A stretch of 64,000 bases of DNA from Yamagishiella unicocca (taxonomy: Eukaryota > Chlorophyta > Chlorophyceae > Chlamydomonadales > Volvocaceae), in NCBI GenBank assembly GCA_003116995.1, contig BDSL01000001.1, positions 1,798,001 through 1,862,000 on the forward strand. The letters are read 5' to 3'. Every line of letters starts with the position of its first letter. The first letter of the stretch is position 1. Shown in pieces: positions 23,121 through 35,745 of the stretch. The notes under the pieces are model-generated. The model worked only from the letters and a program-made list of their open reading frames with translations. It was not told where the DNA came from and made no database searches. Both the position numbers and the translations under genes were made by a program.

Positions 23121-25562
23121 TTCCAGGCGCGCTCGTAACCCTGTGATATCTCCTTGAACAACGGCTTCGGCTATGCGCTGTCTGCGCCTTGACCACCGTC
23201 TCGGCTATTGGTTGACCTTATCTATGCGTGTCGCATCTGCGGCTTATCAATTGTCATGCCTTAAGATATAAACTTGTGACCATACTTTGGTATTGCTTCG
23301 GTTTCGAATGTAACAGGAAGAGGTAGGCGGCAGCTTTTCATTCCGGTGCGGGTCCCCTATGTTGTACATTAGTCCCGGTCGGACCGAATGCAGACGTCAT
23401 ACATTTCGTAAGAAGTATGTACATCATGGTCGCTACTATTACAATAAAATCAATTTAATAGAATGGTATTATTTTATGTAGTGTTGCGTGCAACCCGAGC
23501 TAGCTTCTGTCGGCCCCGTTGCCAAACCGCCGGCGAAGGCACGGAGCCCTCAATGGACCTGCTCCGTCGTAACGAAAAGATAATGTTCATTATATTCCTT
23601 ATGCGGTGATATCAGAGGCGGTAACGACCATAGTTTTCTGTGTGGGGGGAGGTTCCGTGCGAGGTGCGACCTACCGTTTTGGGTTTGTTTGTTATCTGGG
23701 GTTTCGATGCCGTACAAACACTGTCCTCGTTAGATTCGTCAATGGCGGCGCGAATGAGATGATATGCAAGCTTTGAATTTCGCTGTGCTGCTTGGTTCCG
23801 TACAGTGTTTGCCCACTGTTCCAGTCTTGCAGTGGGCCAAAATATTGGCCGTGTTGAAAGTGGCATGGGCTTGGCGGCTCGTAAGGCAGCGCAGGAGCGA
23901 GTGGATAATATCTCCAATCCTTGAGACCCGCTGTGACCCTGCCGTGTTTGCTGGACTATGATGATTGACGACTGTGCTCCTGCCCGAAACGACCGGTAAT
24001 ACACTTCCCATTAGCTTTGGAGTTGTGCGTCCCCACAAGTCCATCTTACCGCTGCTTCCCAGCCGCACGTAGTGACTAGGTCTAACATGGCGTGCATGGC
24101 GTCATGGTACGGCACCCTGACATGCACGCACCACGGTGCGCCAAAGTTCTTGTGCCGGCAGGGTATTTTTGTTTCCTTTTTTTATCGGATGGCCTAGCAA
24201 CAAGCACTGTGACTTGTCGGTACTAACCACCACAGGCAAAGCCAGGGCTTGGGCGTGACCAGCTTTCCTGTCCATTCTGTCAGTGAAGCTTCACAAGCAG
24301 TCACAAGTTTTGAACTGCGGAGTTGTAAGCTTGCATACTCTGTGTCTTGCCTTTGCAAGCCCCTACAGGCCTTTACTCATTTTACTAATGGTCCAAATCC
24401 ATGGACTTCATGTGACGGTTGGAAGAATTGTCAAGACCAAAAGTTGTCGGCTCCCGCCGTCTGATTCCCGCATTGACAAGGATAATGCCATAACGGTCCC
24501 GCTGTTCCGGCCAAGGAGGTTCCATAGGGTACTGGTGTGTTCTGAGCAGGTCTGAGCCAACTGTCACGCTTATAACCCTCCTATGCGGCAGCCATCGGAC
24601 CCGCGCAAACTACTGAAATCAGCTGGATACCTCCCATTTATATATAAATCGCTAATATTCAGGTAAGCCCACATGCAGTCATAAAGTCCTTAGGCAGGTA
24701 ACCGCAGGTACCAATGCGTACCGGGCTGCTATTGTACCTTGTGGTACCGGCCCCGATACTGGAACATGTGGGAACCGTGAATCAGATGATTATAGGAGCT
24801 TTCAGGACATAAAAACATAACGAAGACCAGGTAATGTCGCGGCCCCGGAAGGTCGCGGAAGGTCGCGAACGGCCTTCCCCTACCTTCACGGCCTTCCGTC
24901 ATTCCGGAACGGTTTCAGCTTGCTTTTAAGTGGCACCGACACGGTTTTTTGCATGTAAGAGATGTCAGGCGTACCCGCTTGACCTCAACTGTGCTCTGGG
25001 GGCAGGAGCCGATGCTTGCCTTCGAGCGTCCAATACAGTCAGCTCTCGATCAAAAAAGTGTACATGCGGCCAACAGTTTCCAGTCCAAATTGATATGGAT
25101 CTTCGCAGTATGTTCATGTTATTATACTATGGATACCAGAATACATCCGAGAATCCGACTGCCCCAGGCGCTTGTTCCACGACGTTCTCTCCTGCACACC
25201 AAGCCTATTGATACTGCAACAAGTATGTTGTTTTTGGATTCCAAATTGACTGTGCGTTAGCAGGGGCAATTCAATTTCTTGATTACTGCACCCTCGAACC
25301 TGCTCGAACGAACATGCAAAGAGTTTTGTTGTTGCACTACAGAACTTAATGACGACGTACTCGCCGTAAATTAGCTGTGTTATCTCAACGAAATATGGAG
25401 ATATTTACGCAACTCTGAGGGCAAGCATAAATGTTCATTCCAGCATCGGCGGCCACATCTGGGCGCCAGAGATTCCTCTCACAGAGCTAAGACCCCATAA
25501 CTTGGTGACTCCCATTTGGCAATGAAAGGCACTGATAATTATAGCACTTACGTCTAAGCCAT

Positions 25563-25823
25563 ATGTTCTGCCAATGCACATTAGCCGGCGGCCTCGTGTC
25601 GTCGCTGCCGTACACTCTCCCAAACCGTCCAACTGCGCACAAAGGTGATTATGTCGGATGGAGGGCCGCTGGTGCATGGTATGCAGTGACAGCAGTACAG
25701 GACGAAAGGCATGTTCTGCTGGAATGCCCAGCTTACAGTTCCCTTCGCCCTGCGCTGCGTGTGGGAATGGGCGTAACGCCCAATGCCACGATGTTGCAGT
25801 TCATGAGTGTTGAAGGGTGTTGA
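25563..25823 (+). mobile_element. Remnant of a LINE-type reverse transcriptase C-terminus
   Basis: The open frame contains D-E-R-H-V-L-L-E-C-P-A-Y-S-S-L-R, which matches the Cys/His motif found downstream of the reverse transcriptase domain in many non-LTR elements (HxxxxCPxYxxLR). No catalytic reverse transcriptase blocks are present around it, so this is a short decayed fragment ending in a stop at 25821. The identification rests on this motif alone. Confidence 0.5.
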
Positions 25824-26103
25824 GGACAACCAGGGACTAGCGAGAGTGTTGCACCGTATCAGGAATTTGCCGCATGATGCCGCACAGCAGTCACGGGTTC
25901 CAAGACATAGCTGCTCATAGCTGCTGCCCTTTGTAAGTAGCAGTGCTGTGTAGAATGTATGCATCGCGGGCAGCGTGAGATATGAACTCGCCTGAGCTCA
26001 GGCTTCCAGGGTACGCTGGGGCGGCTGGGGTACGGTACTAAGAGTGGAGTCCAACATCGCCGGACACTGAGGAAGGTTTTACGAGCGGACCTGGGAGGTG
26101 TGA

Positions 26104-26613
26104 TGTCACACGAGAGAGCTGCACAATGGCTTTTCGGCTTGGGCGATTTACGGGCAGCAAGTCTGTCGAGACTGCCCGCGGTGGCGGATATGACTCGCTT
26201 GACCTGTGTTCCAACGGCAACAGGCGGGCTACCTACCACAGAGGCACTCCGTGTGCGCCTGTGACGATACGATCCCTGACTGCCGACAAGACTACTGGCC
26301 AGGCGCTACTGGGAACGAGTTGAGAAGCAAGGCCGCGACCCCCTACCTCTCAGTAAACGTTTTTTCGGACATCCACGGGTTTCCCTCGAACCTCTCAGCG
26401 GGCTCCAGCGCAGCGATTCGATTATGATGCGAGAGTGCTGCGGGTGATCGTTCTCATGCGATTCCAGGAGTCTCGCACGGGGCTTGTTGTCTAGCTCAAG
26501 ACTTTACAGTGCACAGTCTGGAGCCGAAAAGCGGCCATAATGGCCCGCTTTCGGCCTTTATATAGCACAAACACACGTGACGAAAGTTCGACACATAGGG
26601 CCCTACTCTTACC
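26104..26613 (+). repeat. Dispersed 0.5-kb repeat, left copy
   Basis: Matches the reverse complement of 36258-36737 over its whole length, from tgtcacacgagagagctg to ctactcttacc, with scattered differences. It contains a GC-rich hairpin (gccgaaaagcgg / cccgctttcggc around ccataatgg, near 26522-26554) followed by a TATA-like tttatata. This copy carries an extra 45 bases at 26354-26398. It is probably part of a transposable element of unknown class; short open frames through it are conserved between copies but not recognisable. Confidence 0.85.
26345..26398 (+). mobile_element. Short insertion with 9-bp target duplication, intron-like
   Basis: Compared with the right repeat copy, which reads acctttcagcggg, this copy reads acctctcag, then 36 extra bases, then acctctcag again. 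The 9-base duplication flanks sequence nearly identical to 7108-7146. Read from gtaaacg to ctctcag, the insert has GT...AG ends, like a minimal intron. Confidence 0.6.
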
Positions 26614-28250
26614 CAACATACGAAACTCGTCCAAAGAAACCACAAACTACACACTCCGACTGCACAGAACGTCGTTTCTATCATACCAGGTAGACAACAG
26701 ACACAGCTCCGCTGATAATCGGGCTGAAAACACCCACCGCGCGCCTGTATGTGCGACACTCTGTTCCCGCCAAGTGTAAGGTAGGAAACGATCGCGCTAC
26801 GATTACACGCGTACCGCGACGCGGCACAGGGACCTACTACAACCCAAACGAAGTAGAACTAACGCGCTAATGACTAATGATGGCTTGGACGGTAATTTGT
26901 CGATGACGGTGAAATGACGCGACAGTGACGGGTTGAACAAAAATGCTTCATAAGCAGCGGATTCGCCTTGAGGCAGACCTGAGGACGAAAAGCAGGTTTC
27001 TTGTCCTCTGTACTTACATCGAGAGTAATGCTAAGTCGGCCTCGATACAACGTCTGGCCCCCAACACAGCCCCTCTGTCTCTGCCGCCCCGCTAATCGGC
27101 TGGGCACTACTCGTCTTCCCTCCCTGTAAGGGTGGCCTCGTGGCTTGCCGACAGGTGCCGACCCACTGCTCTCGGCGTCTCGGCAAAACACGACAACCAC
27201 ACGTTAATAAGGGTTCTTTAAATTGCACCAATGGCCGGTTGCAACACATCGGCTACAAATCCGCCGGGTACAATACGTATAATACAATACGTATAGCAAT
27301 TTACCCTAAAGTGTCACAACGCGGCGGATAGCCGTCAACGTAACACTCCAAAGGCTAGAAGCTCTCCAAGAGGTACGATATGACGTACTATCGTACAAGA
27401 ACCAGCCTTCTCATGTTGAGAAGCCTACACAAGCTCAGCAGGCTGCATCAACCATTATCATGAAACATCATGGACGCTTGGCATCGTCCACGTCGGCCTT
27501 ACAAAGTCAATGGCATTCGCGCTGGTTTGTTAGGCGTGGATCGACAAACCAGGAAGTGTTGGCCACCAGGAAGTGTAGGTCCACCGCTGAGCGCGACAGG
27601 GCGCGACATGTTCAAGCGAGATTTATACGGTCACCTACAGTGTCAGATATCGAAAGCGAAGTACAGTACACATCAATCATGGGTTGAAGTGACCGGGATG
27701 TGTTGACGTAACACTGTGCAGGGAATACTCGGCGTGTGCGAGGGATGAGAGAGGGTGGGGTGGGGATGGCGAGAAGACCCGGTTACACGGCATGGTAAGT
27801 AGTGGAGGGGGGTGCGGAGGAGAAGGCCGCTGAGAGGGAGTATTGAACTCCTTATATAGTTATTTAGATGCTTTGGTATTCGGTCTATGCCAGATGCTGA
27901 CTGCGATGTGTCCAGCGCTGGGAGAGGAAATTCACAAAGGGACGTCGACGTCATTTTGTCATCGAGCCGAGAGCACTTAACATCTTGAATTGTACCATGA
28001 CTTGCACTCAATTGGACATATTAATCCTTCTTATTCCTGCGAGGCCAAAATATCCTTGGAAGTACGGCGTATCCTGAGAAACTTGTCCTTAAAACCAGCT
28101 AGCCTTGCATTCTTTAAACCTACGTATTTAGAAGGGCGAGATACTGTAGTTTGGAGGGAATCCGCTGTAAGTTTCAACGTCTATGAGTGTTTGACGACCG
28201 CCTCGCGCCCGCCGCCTCCTCGCTCTCACTTCCACGCAACGGTTTTTCGG

Positions 28251-30074
28251 ATGCAAGTTATCCGAGCTGGTGGTCAGAGGGCTTGCGTATGGAAGCATGG
28301 GCTTAGGGGCGGAGCCTTTGGGAGCGGGAGGTGCGAGCAGCATGAGCCGTTCCATCACGTCTGTGACACCTCGGCTTTGATGCGGGGAAACTCGTCTGGA
28401 CACACCGAGGTACTGAGCCACTGGGTACACCTGGAGGGCTTGAGCTCTTCTTCGACAAGCTGCAATCGATATCTTGCGGAGGCAGTCCACCTGTCGTCAG
28501 TCGCGTGCTCACCGTTGCAGGTGAGTTTCGTGCTGGCGGCGGGAAACATTTATTGCAGTCTTCACGATTGGCTTTATGCTGCTTGTTGGTAGATATCACG
28601 TGGCAAAGGATGCTACGGGCTGGAACATGGCTGCCACAGCAGAGTGTTAACAATCCTCCATTCCTAACCAAAATGCCACTTCGTTGTAACATGCAGTTCT
28701 CGCTTGATGACCTTCGTCCTTCCTTACCTTCTGGGCAGACGGCCCGTGCCTTTCAGCGAGCCGTGTGCGTGCCGTTCCAGGCGGCCATGCCTGCCCCTAT
28801 CCGCGCCGGTCTGGAACGCAAGGTGAGGCGGGTGACTGGTATATGCTTGCTCACAGCATTCGGTAGCTGGTTAGCTCTGTGTTTACGTAACGCGACCCTC
28901 CACACACTTGCGCACAACTTTAAAAGTCGCCTCGTCATGTATTGGTACCACGTTGCAGGTCAGGCAGTTGCTGATGGAAATGTTGCTGCACGCTGGACCG
29001 CTGGACCTACATGCAATGATGCTCCACCTCGCCCGGCACGGCCTGTGTGCGGCCATTGCGCATCCCGCCAAGCCGCAATCTCATGCGGCTCTGTTCACCC
29101 GATCCATTAATGCACCCTTCCTTGTCGTCACGTCAGGTGAATAGAGTGGTTGCAGTGCAGCGGTGCGTCACACGGCAGCAGACCCTTTTGTCACTCGGCC
29201 TCCTCAAGCATCGACATCACGACATGATTACCGGTTACATGCCTCCAGGCCCATGTTTATCCCAATAATGACTACTTTGCATAACGTTACACGCACCGGC
29301 CCATGTCTGGCTGGTCACGAACTCAAACCCTACACGCCTTGTGGTCATCGGCATGCAGGTGACTCTGAGGAAGTGGTGGTGGTTGATACCGCGCTTCGTG
29401 AGCACTTAGCGGTGGCGCCCTCCACGCCCGCGTACCAGCGCATGCTCGCGGCCACCGTCCCTGAGGTGTTCATTGGCACGCGGTCCCGCCTGGACCAATT
29501 GGTCATGTCGATGGCTTCGGCCATATCATTCAACTTCGCCAGCCAAGGCGTCGACCTGCCCCCCTGGCGCCGCACACGCGCGCTCCTCAGCCGCTGGTCA
29601 GTCCTCCAAGAACACGAACGGCGGCTGCAGCGGCAGCCCGTGAACGTGACGCCGGCTGCGACAGCAGGAGCTGCTCCGGCGGTGGCACCGCCTCAGCCGG
29701 CGGGGATCGAGGTGATGGCTCCAGCAGCCTCACCAGCTTTCCTCCGGATTCAAGAGAAGGAGGTGCAGTGTTGGGTAGCGTCGAGAGCAGCTGACGATAG
29801 GCAGGTGGTGGCGCGAGACGCGGGAGTAGAGGGCAAGGTTCATGGCGGCTGCGCTGCGTCGCATCATCCCATCATGGTGGTGCGGGGCTTCGAGGTCGGC
29901 GAGGGCGCGGGCGAACAGACCCTAAGGAAGTCTCGCGAGATGTGGCCGGATGCCAAGCCAGGCGGCCTGGCTTGCTTGCGACAGCAGCGGCAGGCGAGCA
30001 GCGTTCCCGGCAGCAGTACTGAGAGCGAGGAGGTCTGGGGCGCATCGCCTGCCAGCGTGTTCCGGGATGACTGA
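28251..30074 (+). CDS. PDDEXK_6 (DUF506)-like protein (4 exons, about 429 aa)
   Basis: Exons 28251-28520, 28697-28822, 28959-29136 and 29359-30074 join in frame. The core VVVVDTALREHLAVAPSTPA, then VPEVFIGTRSRLDQLVMSM and ASQGVDLPPWRR, follows the plant PDDEXK_6 pattern (VDxxFRxxFEIARPTxxY, VFVGxxxRLxxLV, GLHLPPWR). The upstream helix block LLHAGPLDLHAMMLHLARHG aligns with the region before the conserved core. Members resemble PD-(D/E)XK nucleases, but their role is unknown. The usual GEYEYIDV strand is here APFLVVTSG, so nuclease activity is doubtful. The C-terminal 150 residues are low complexity. The first exon is the weakest part: the ATG at 28251 was picked because the sequence further upstream is AT-rich, and another start is possible. 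It converges with cysteine dioxygenase. Confidence 0.7.
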
Positions 30075-31173
30075 GCGGTGCCGTGGATGGACGCACACGT
30101 CCAGTGTCCTGAACCGGCGCCCTGGCACAAAGTGCGTTCTAGGCTGGCTTTGAATCCAGTTGCAGGAATGACTGCAAGTAACCTTGTATCCCAACGAAGA
30201 CTGAAATAGAGGTTGCGAAAAATGCGCTAGCGATGTCCAAAGGCGAATGCGTGTCCTTCAAGCACTGTGAAAGTGCATTATCGACTTGTCATTAGTTCGC
30301 CGGTTCACCTGCCTCTTGGATTTGGATGGGTACGCACAACTGCGACCGAGATGTGCTGAGGCACTCATGCAGGTTTCCGGAGGGTTTTCAAGCAACCATG
30401 TTTCTCGCTGCGGCCACGGTTTGGGCGCGTATTTGATGTACACTGCCTGCTCATGTCCCAAGCAGGCACAGTCTCGCTCAGGTACTGTACTACCGGATAA
30501 CGATTTGTGCAACCTGATTTTACTCGGCGCGGGCAAAAGATTTATGTTTATAATTTGTTGTTGACGTCCTTCACGTTGTCGGCGTTCTGCTGTTGTTGAC
30601 AAATCCCCTGGTGCGGCAAGCTGACGCGAGCTTTGTTAGTCATCGGCAGTTTTAGGAGCTGTGTCGTATGGGTGCTGTCGTTTTTTCGTCCATGTTTGCG
30701 TTAACTTGGGCTGGCGGATGGTTTCGGTCGTTGCTTGCCTATGGCAAATGTCCTTTTTCTTACCTGGGATTCATCGTGCTATCGTCTACTCAGTTGATTT
30801 TGTCGAAATTGTCATGTGGTTGTTCGTCTCGGGGAACGCAGTTCTAGCCTCCCTGCATGAACACGCGGTTGTATCTGGCTGTGGTGGGTTTTCATTCTTG
30901 TGATTGGAGATGGCTGTTCAGGGGATCTTGCATCAGTCCGCTGGGGTTCATGGGTAGCGTTGTTTCGTCTGGGAGATTTACTGTGTTGTACGTGCTCTGT
31001 GAACGTGCGCAGGTAGTAGTTGTGTTACAGTGGGCTCCAGGCCAAAAGGCCGAACCACCGATTCAAGGTATTCGATTGAATGCATTTGTAGGGTGTTTTG
31101 GATCTACAGTTATCCTTCGAGTTTCAAACGTGAAGCGGTCTTGAGCGGCCAAATATGCCCACTGTAATGCTGC

Positions 31174-31307
31174 AAGGCACGCCACCCATAATTGGCCCGA
31201 GGCCGCATACAGCGTGCATACATGCTTGAACTAAGGCACGCCACCCATAAGGCACGCCACCCATAATTGGCCCGAGGCCGCATACAGCGTGCATACATGC
31301 TTGAACT
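31174..31307. repeat. 59-bp tandem duplication with a 16-bp partial copy between
   Basis: The unit beginning aaggcacgccacccataatt occurs at 31174-31232 and 31249-31307. Its first 16 bases occur once more in between (31233-31248). The copies are identical, so the duplication is recent. Confidence 0.9.
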
Positions 31308-32511
31308 AACCAGCTTTGGGCTGACCGACGGTTGCAACGGAGAAATAAATAACGGCGCAGGAAGAATAACCAACTAGTCGGTGGGGAAATGGCAAACCAC
31401 CAAAAACCCTGAACAAGAAACCCGGAGGACAAACAGCGGCACCAATCACCCTAGAGGAAGTAGCCCAAAAACCCCCGTCGGTAGTACACCAACTGCAGGC
31501 CAAGCAGCCCCTCAGCCAGAACCACCCAGAAGAGCATGTTGGCCGGGTTTTTTCCCCCTTGTTTCTCATTTTCTCTTCCCCGGGTGGACGTGTCCTGCTC
31601 GGAGCTTGTGTTTGCCGAGATGGGATGCGGGCAATTTTCTGGCCAATCACGGTCAGCCAGGAGAGCACACTGCACAACGTGCTAGGGGTGTTGGCAGTGT
31701 TGGTTCCTGATAGGGAGCCTACAGCCTCAGGAGCCCACTGTAACAAGCAGTACTACCAACCGCCACGGTTCAGGTTCGCTTCTCCGGAGCGGCACCGAAA
31801 CCACGACTACTGCCCGCGAAACGGCTGTGCCGGTGCTAGGCCCCGCTGACTGCACATCCTGCCTGGTGTGAACCTTGTGAACAAACGTCGGGCAATGCTC
31901 ATTGTTATCTTACGGACTTATATACACCTTATGTACAAATGCTTTACACTTCCATACGAAATCATCACATCCGCAGAATTCCTTCCAACAACTCTTGACG
32001 GCGTGCCCAACCAACCTCGCCGCGAGGAGCACTTGAAACCTTTCTGTACATGGCTGCCATTCCTGAACCGGAATGTTAACTTATATTTATACACGACCAG
32101 CGCTCCTTGGACCAGCGCTCCTTGGTCTAGAACCCAAAACTCGCTTCATGGCTGCAGCGCATCACAACATACATAAAATGTAACATACACATGGTTGTCA
32201 ACGTATCGAGATTTGCCGGCCATGCTGACAAGGAGCATCAACGCAGCACGCCATCCAACTGTCGACTGACTGAAGAATATGGGATCCCCAGGCTCCCAAC
32301 TGCCAACAAGAACGACCGAAACGGACCCAACCATGAAAATCACCGTATTGAGGCAAAGTAATACTGTACGACGGCTGTTAAATGAAGCGTGCGCTTGGAC
32401 AGGGACAGATACAGATTTACTCGTGCACCGGAGCAGAAATGGACACCCGAGACGTCGTACGCCTCCATTCTGCATCAGGACAGGCATCTTTCACTATGAT
32501 ACACACACCTT

Positions 32512-32516
32512 TTACA
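32512..32516 (-). terminator. TGTAA poly(A) signal of cysteine dioxygenase
   Basis: TGTAA on the minus strand about 140 bases past the stop codon at 32657. Confidence 0.5.
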
Positions 32517-32656
32517 AGCGTCCTTATTCGTGGCAACCACGCTTCAATTGCTTTGATGCATTGAAACCTCGACAATAAGCTTCCATGAATGCATAAGTAA
32601 GGGTGCCGAAGCAACTTTGTACGGTTGGGTGTTTATACGATGCTACGGAAACTGGA

Positions 32657-34745
32657 CTACTTCATGAAACCCTTGGGCAAGTCCACGGAGTGGCGAGAGA
32701 AGAACCCTGGGACGCACTCAATCACTTTGCCATCCTCAATCGCCTTGATGCGGCGGATGGGAGGGCAGTAGAGGTGTAGCGTGCAGGCCAGAGCGGTTCG
32801 GTCTCCGCAGGGCATCGGGCCGCCATACGCATTTGCGTCGTGCGCAATACAGCCCACGGAGTGCAGGGCGATATGGTCGTTGATGTAAGCCACGTCCCCC
32901 ATCTGCGAGAGAGAAGGCCGGGAAGGACAATTGGCGCGTAAGGGTGGCAAGCATGCGAAGGTGACGGCCGAGGAAAGCCCCAATATGTCAATAAGCCGTG
33001 GCTGAGGTAGTAGTACTTGCTACAGTGGGCTGAGGTGACCGTTGCGGTTCTCAGGGAGCCAAACCCAACCCTTCCAAAGACGGTCTTGCGCGTCAAGCGC
33101 ACACGCGCCTGCGGGAGGGCCTGGCGTCTGGCTGTCAACCTCGAGCGGCTGGCTCAAAGCCACGTTGGTGGAAACCGCGCGCCGGGTACGTCAGCAAGAC
33201 AGGTTCAATGTTTTTATCACATTTGCTGTAGCCGCTACAACTTACTTGCATATCCGTCGTGGTCGTGGGCTGCAGGTGCGCCGCGGTCGTGGCCGTTGCG
33301 CCGCCCGACACCTCATCCAGCGCAATTGGCTGATACTGTGTCTCGCGCACCTCGCCATCCAGCACAGCCAGCCAGCAGTGACTGTTCGCCGTGGTTTTGG
33401 GGACATGTTTCGGACACTCCACACGGGTGACAAAGGGTACAACGCTGTACACCGAAAAAGATGCAGCCACAACAGCTCACCTGTCTGCGTGGTTATGCAC
33501 GCGGCTCGCCTGGCCAGCTTTCCAGCACAGGACCTGGGGTGCCCCGGGAGCAGTAAACTGATGTGAGTTTGCGACGTATCCTTCAAGGCACCGGTCGCAG
33601 CTTGGGTCAGAAGCCCGAAATCAAGCACCAAACGATATATACTAGGGGAACAGCCCTAAACAACCCGAAACGTGAGCTATGCGTAGGAACCACATTTGGC
33701 GGCGCGTCGAATTACCAACTCGTTGCCCGTCTTCCAGCTCGAACTGCTTGTGGCACACACTGAGCTCACACGGGCTCCCGAGTGCTGCCTATCAAGGTCC
33801 GGAGACGTTTTGCATGCAAGTCTCTTTGTACAACGTCTCTTCGTACACCATCAGTCCGCAAGCTCTCACCATCAGCTCAAATTCGTCCGTTGCCCACAGC
33901 AGGTGCCGCAGGTAGCTGTGCTCACTCCATACCGCGTAGGGACGCCAGTCGCCGCAATTGGTCAGCCCGTATGCCTGCGGGTGCAGGCGCGGCTTACGTG
34001 AACAATATGACGTGCTATGGACGTCTTCCGACGCCCTGCATGGAATTTATCCACGAAATGCTCATGCTGCAGCTATAGTACGAGGCAATGCGTTAAGTCG
34101 TTCACCAGTAACATGTTGTGGTGCGTTACGGAGATGTAGGTATCGCATGTCGGGCCCAGGGATGCCTGGCAGCGGTGCAACCGGACACCGCCAGCACTGT
34201 GGACGCACCTTCCTCTATGCAAGCAAACCTGCTAGTCGCCCCTCATTTCTTGACTTTAATGCAAATTTGAGGCCATGCGAGCACTGAAGTGCTGCCCGTT
34301 TTTCCTTACTCGCACCACGCGGTCGCCGACGCACACTGGACAGTCTATTGCTCCCAATGATTACCTTTAAGAGGTCACAGATGCGAGCATTGAGGCCCTT
34401 GAAAGATGCGTCGTCCTGGCGGTTGTTTAGGACAGCGCCGAGCGCTTTTGCTTCCATGAACGCGACAGTCAGCTCGGAAACTAAGGCGTTTAGATGGCCC
34501 GGCCGGGGAAGGCATAGTAGCTCTGGCTGGAAATCCAAAGAGCCCTGAAGTGAATGACACCGCCCAACGCGGCCCAACGCGTCAGCGCCACGTCCTCCCC
34601 GTCGATGCGCGCAACAGTCGCCGTTAGGTGCTTTTTTGTCAAATTGTCGCAATAAACATGCTTCGATGCGACTCACCTCGCTGCTCATTGACACCAAAGC
34701 TTCATCCTCCTCTGATGCGGCAGAAGGAGAGCGGCACGCTCCCAT
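32657..34745 (-). CDS. CDO1: Cysteine dioxygenase type I (6 exons, 262 aa)
   Basis: The enzyme oxidises L-cysteine to cysteine sulfinate with O2 on a non-haem Fe(II) held by three His. Exons in coding order: 34745-34677, 34544-34365, 33974-33870, 33533-33481, 33381-33246, 32902-32657; all phases fit. The cupin metal site is V-L-C-W-K-A-G-Q-A-S-R-V-H-N-H with S-H-C-W just after it, and the third His is in YINDHIALHSVG. The Tyr and Cys that form the cross-link in the rat enzyme are present (LHLYCPP and SHC), as is an Arg in SYLRHLLW at the substrate carboxylate position. Compared with the roughly 200-residue animal enzyme it has a longer N-terminus (about 25 residues of exon 1 plus part of exon 2) and an insertion between IALHSVG and ACTLHLYCPP. 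The exon split inside Ser of H-A-D-S-H-C supports the join. Expected to be cytosolic; no clear targeting peptide seen. Confidence 0.93.
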
Positions 34746-35646
34746 GGTAAAAACCCTAGCCCGAGTCCTCAACTAAGGTTACGCCTGCTGAGTGCCGGTA
34801 TACAGGGAGGAAAAACAGGTCATGTATTTGGGGTAACAAATAATGAAACCTAAGCATACCTTCGTCCGTAACGAAGTGGTTCCAGCGTGTTGCCGTGCGT
34901 TTCGCCACGTCAAATCCTCAGTGCCTCGAGGATTATGCTTATCTACACGACAAGAGAATGTGATAACTTATCATGCAACCTTGTTCCCTAGGTTAACGTG
35001 ACCGCCCCGACTCTCAACGCCAAGGAGCCAAGACCGATGGCCGTAAGGACCCAATTATACACACGATAATAACATAGTAAATCTACATTAATAAGACTGG
35101 TTGAAGCAGTGCACTCCAGCTCTGTTCTCCGATCACCAGTTCCAGCATTTGTAAACGTGTTGCGTCGACATGGCCAACGCCCCAACCAGAATGTGCCCGT
35201 TTCTCGTTTGCATTACAGCCGAAAACTGATTTTTTTATCTTATATCCAAGCGAAAGTCACGCATATCACCATTTGTTTGTAACAATACATTTAGGCTGCT
35301 TTTGGCTGCCAGTGGGTATTCCTTGGGTATGCTTGCCAGGCGGTATATATATACATTCATGTCCATAATTAGCATTATCTGGAAGGTGCCTGAAGTCAGT
35401 TTGTTTGAACGACGTCTGACAGACGCGGTCCCGTTGCAGTCAAGCAACGGCCCGGTTATATGAGCAAAAGGGTCCGTGGGAATGAATCTTGATGCCTTGA
35501 ATGTCTAAAACCGAGCCAATAATTATAGTTGCGTATTGGACAAGAAAGGGGGGTGATTAGGTTCAAGGGAAATATACCCTGATTTCGAGGGAACCCAGAG
35601 CTGTGAGGGAACCTGAGGAAATGGCGAGATCCACCGCAGAACGATC

Positions 35647-35745
35647 TAGATCCCTGATCCATGCCGTTTTTCCATAGTCCATAGATCCCTGATCCATGCC
35701 GTTATTCCATAGTCCATAGATCCCTGATCCATGCCGTTATTCCAT
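35647..35745. repeat. 35-bp tandem repeat, nearly 3 copies
   Basis: Units beginning tagatccctgatccatgccg start at 35647, 35682 and 35717; the last is cut short. There are only one or two differences between copies. Confidence 0.9.

Larger units (their letters stand above)
23121..28250. other. Gene-poor region with repeat remnants
   Basis: The first few hundred bases should hold the promoter of H+-ATPase B. The rest is more AT-rich and carries no exon that I can support. It contains a LINE remnant (25563-25823) and a 0.5-kb repeat (26104-26613). Small palindromic GC-rich patches occur near 24840-24900. The short open frames here lack coding character. Confidence 0.6.
30075..32656. other. Intergenic region between PDDEXK_6-like and cysteine dioxygenase genes
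   Basis: Holds the 3' UTRs of the two converging genes. No exon is supported. It contains a tandem duplication at 31174-31307 and copies of a short dispersed motif (ttacagtgggctcc) at about 31024 and, inverted, at about 31731. Confidence 0.6.

Noticed and set aside
23600..28000. Additional small genes in the AT-rich region
   Set aside because: Open frames are short, lack splice-consistent neighbours and resemble nothing known, apart from the LINE motif.
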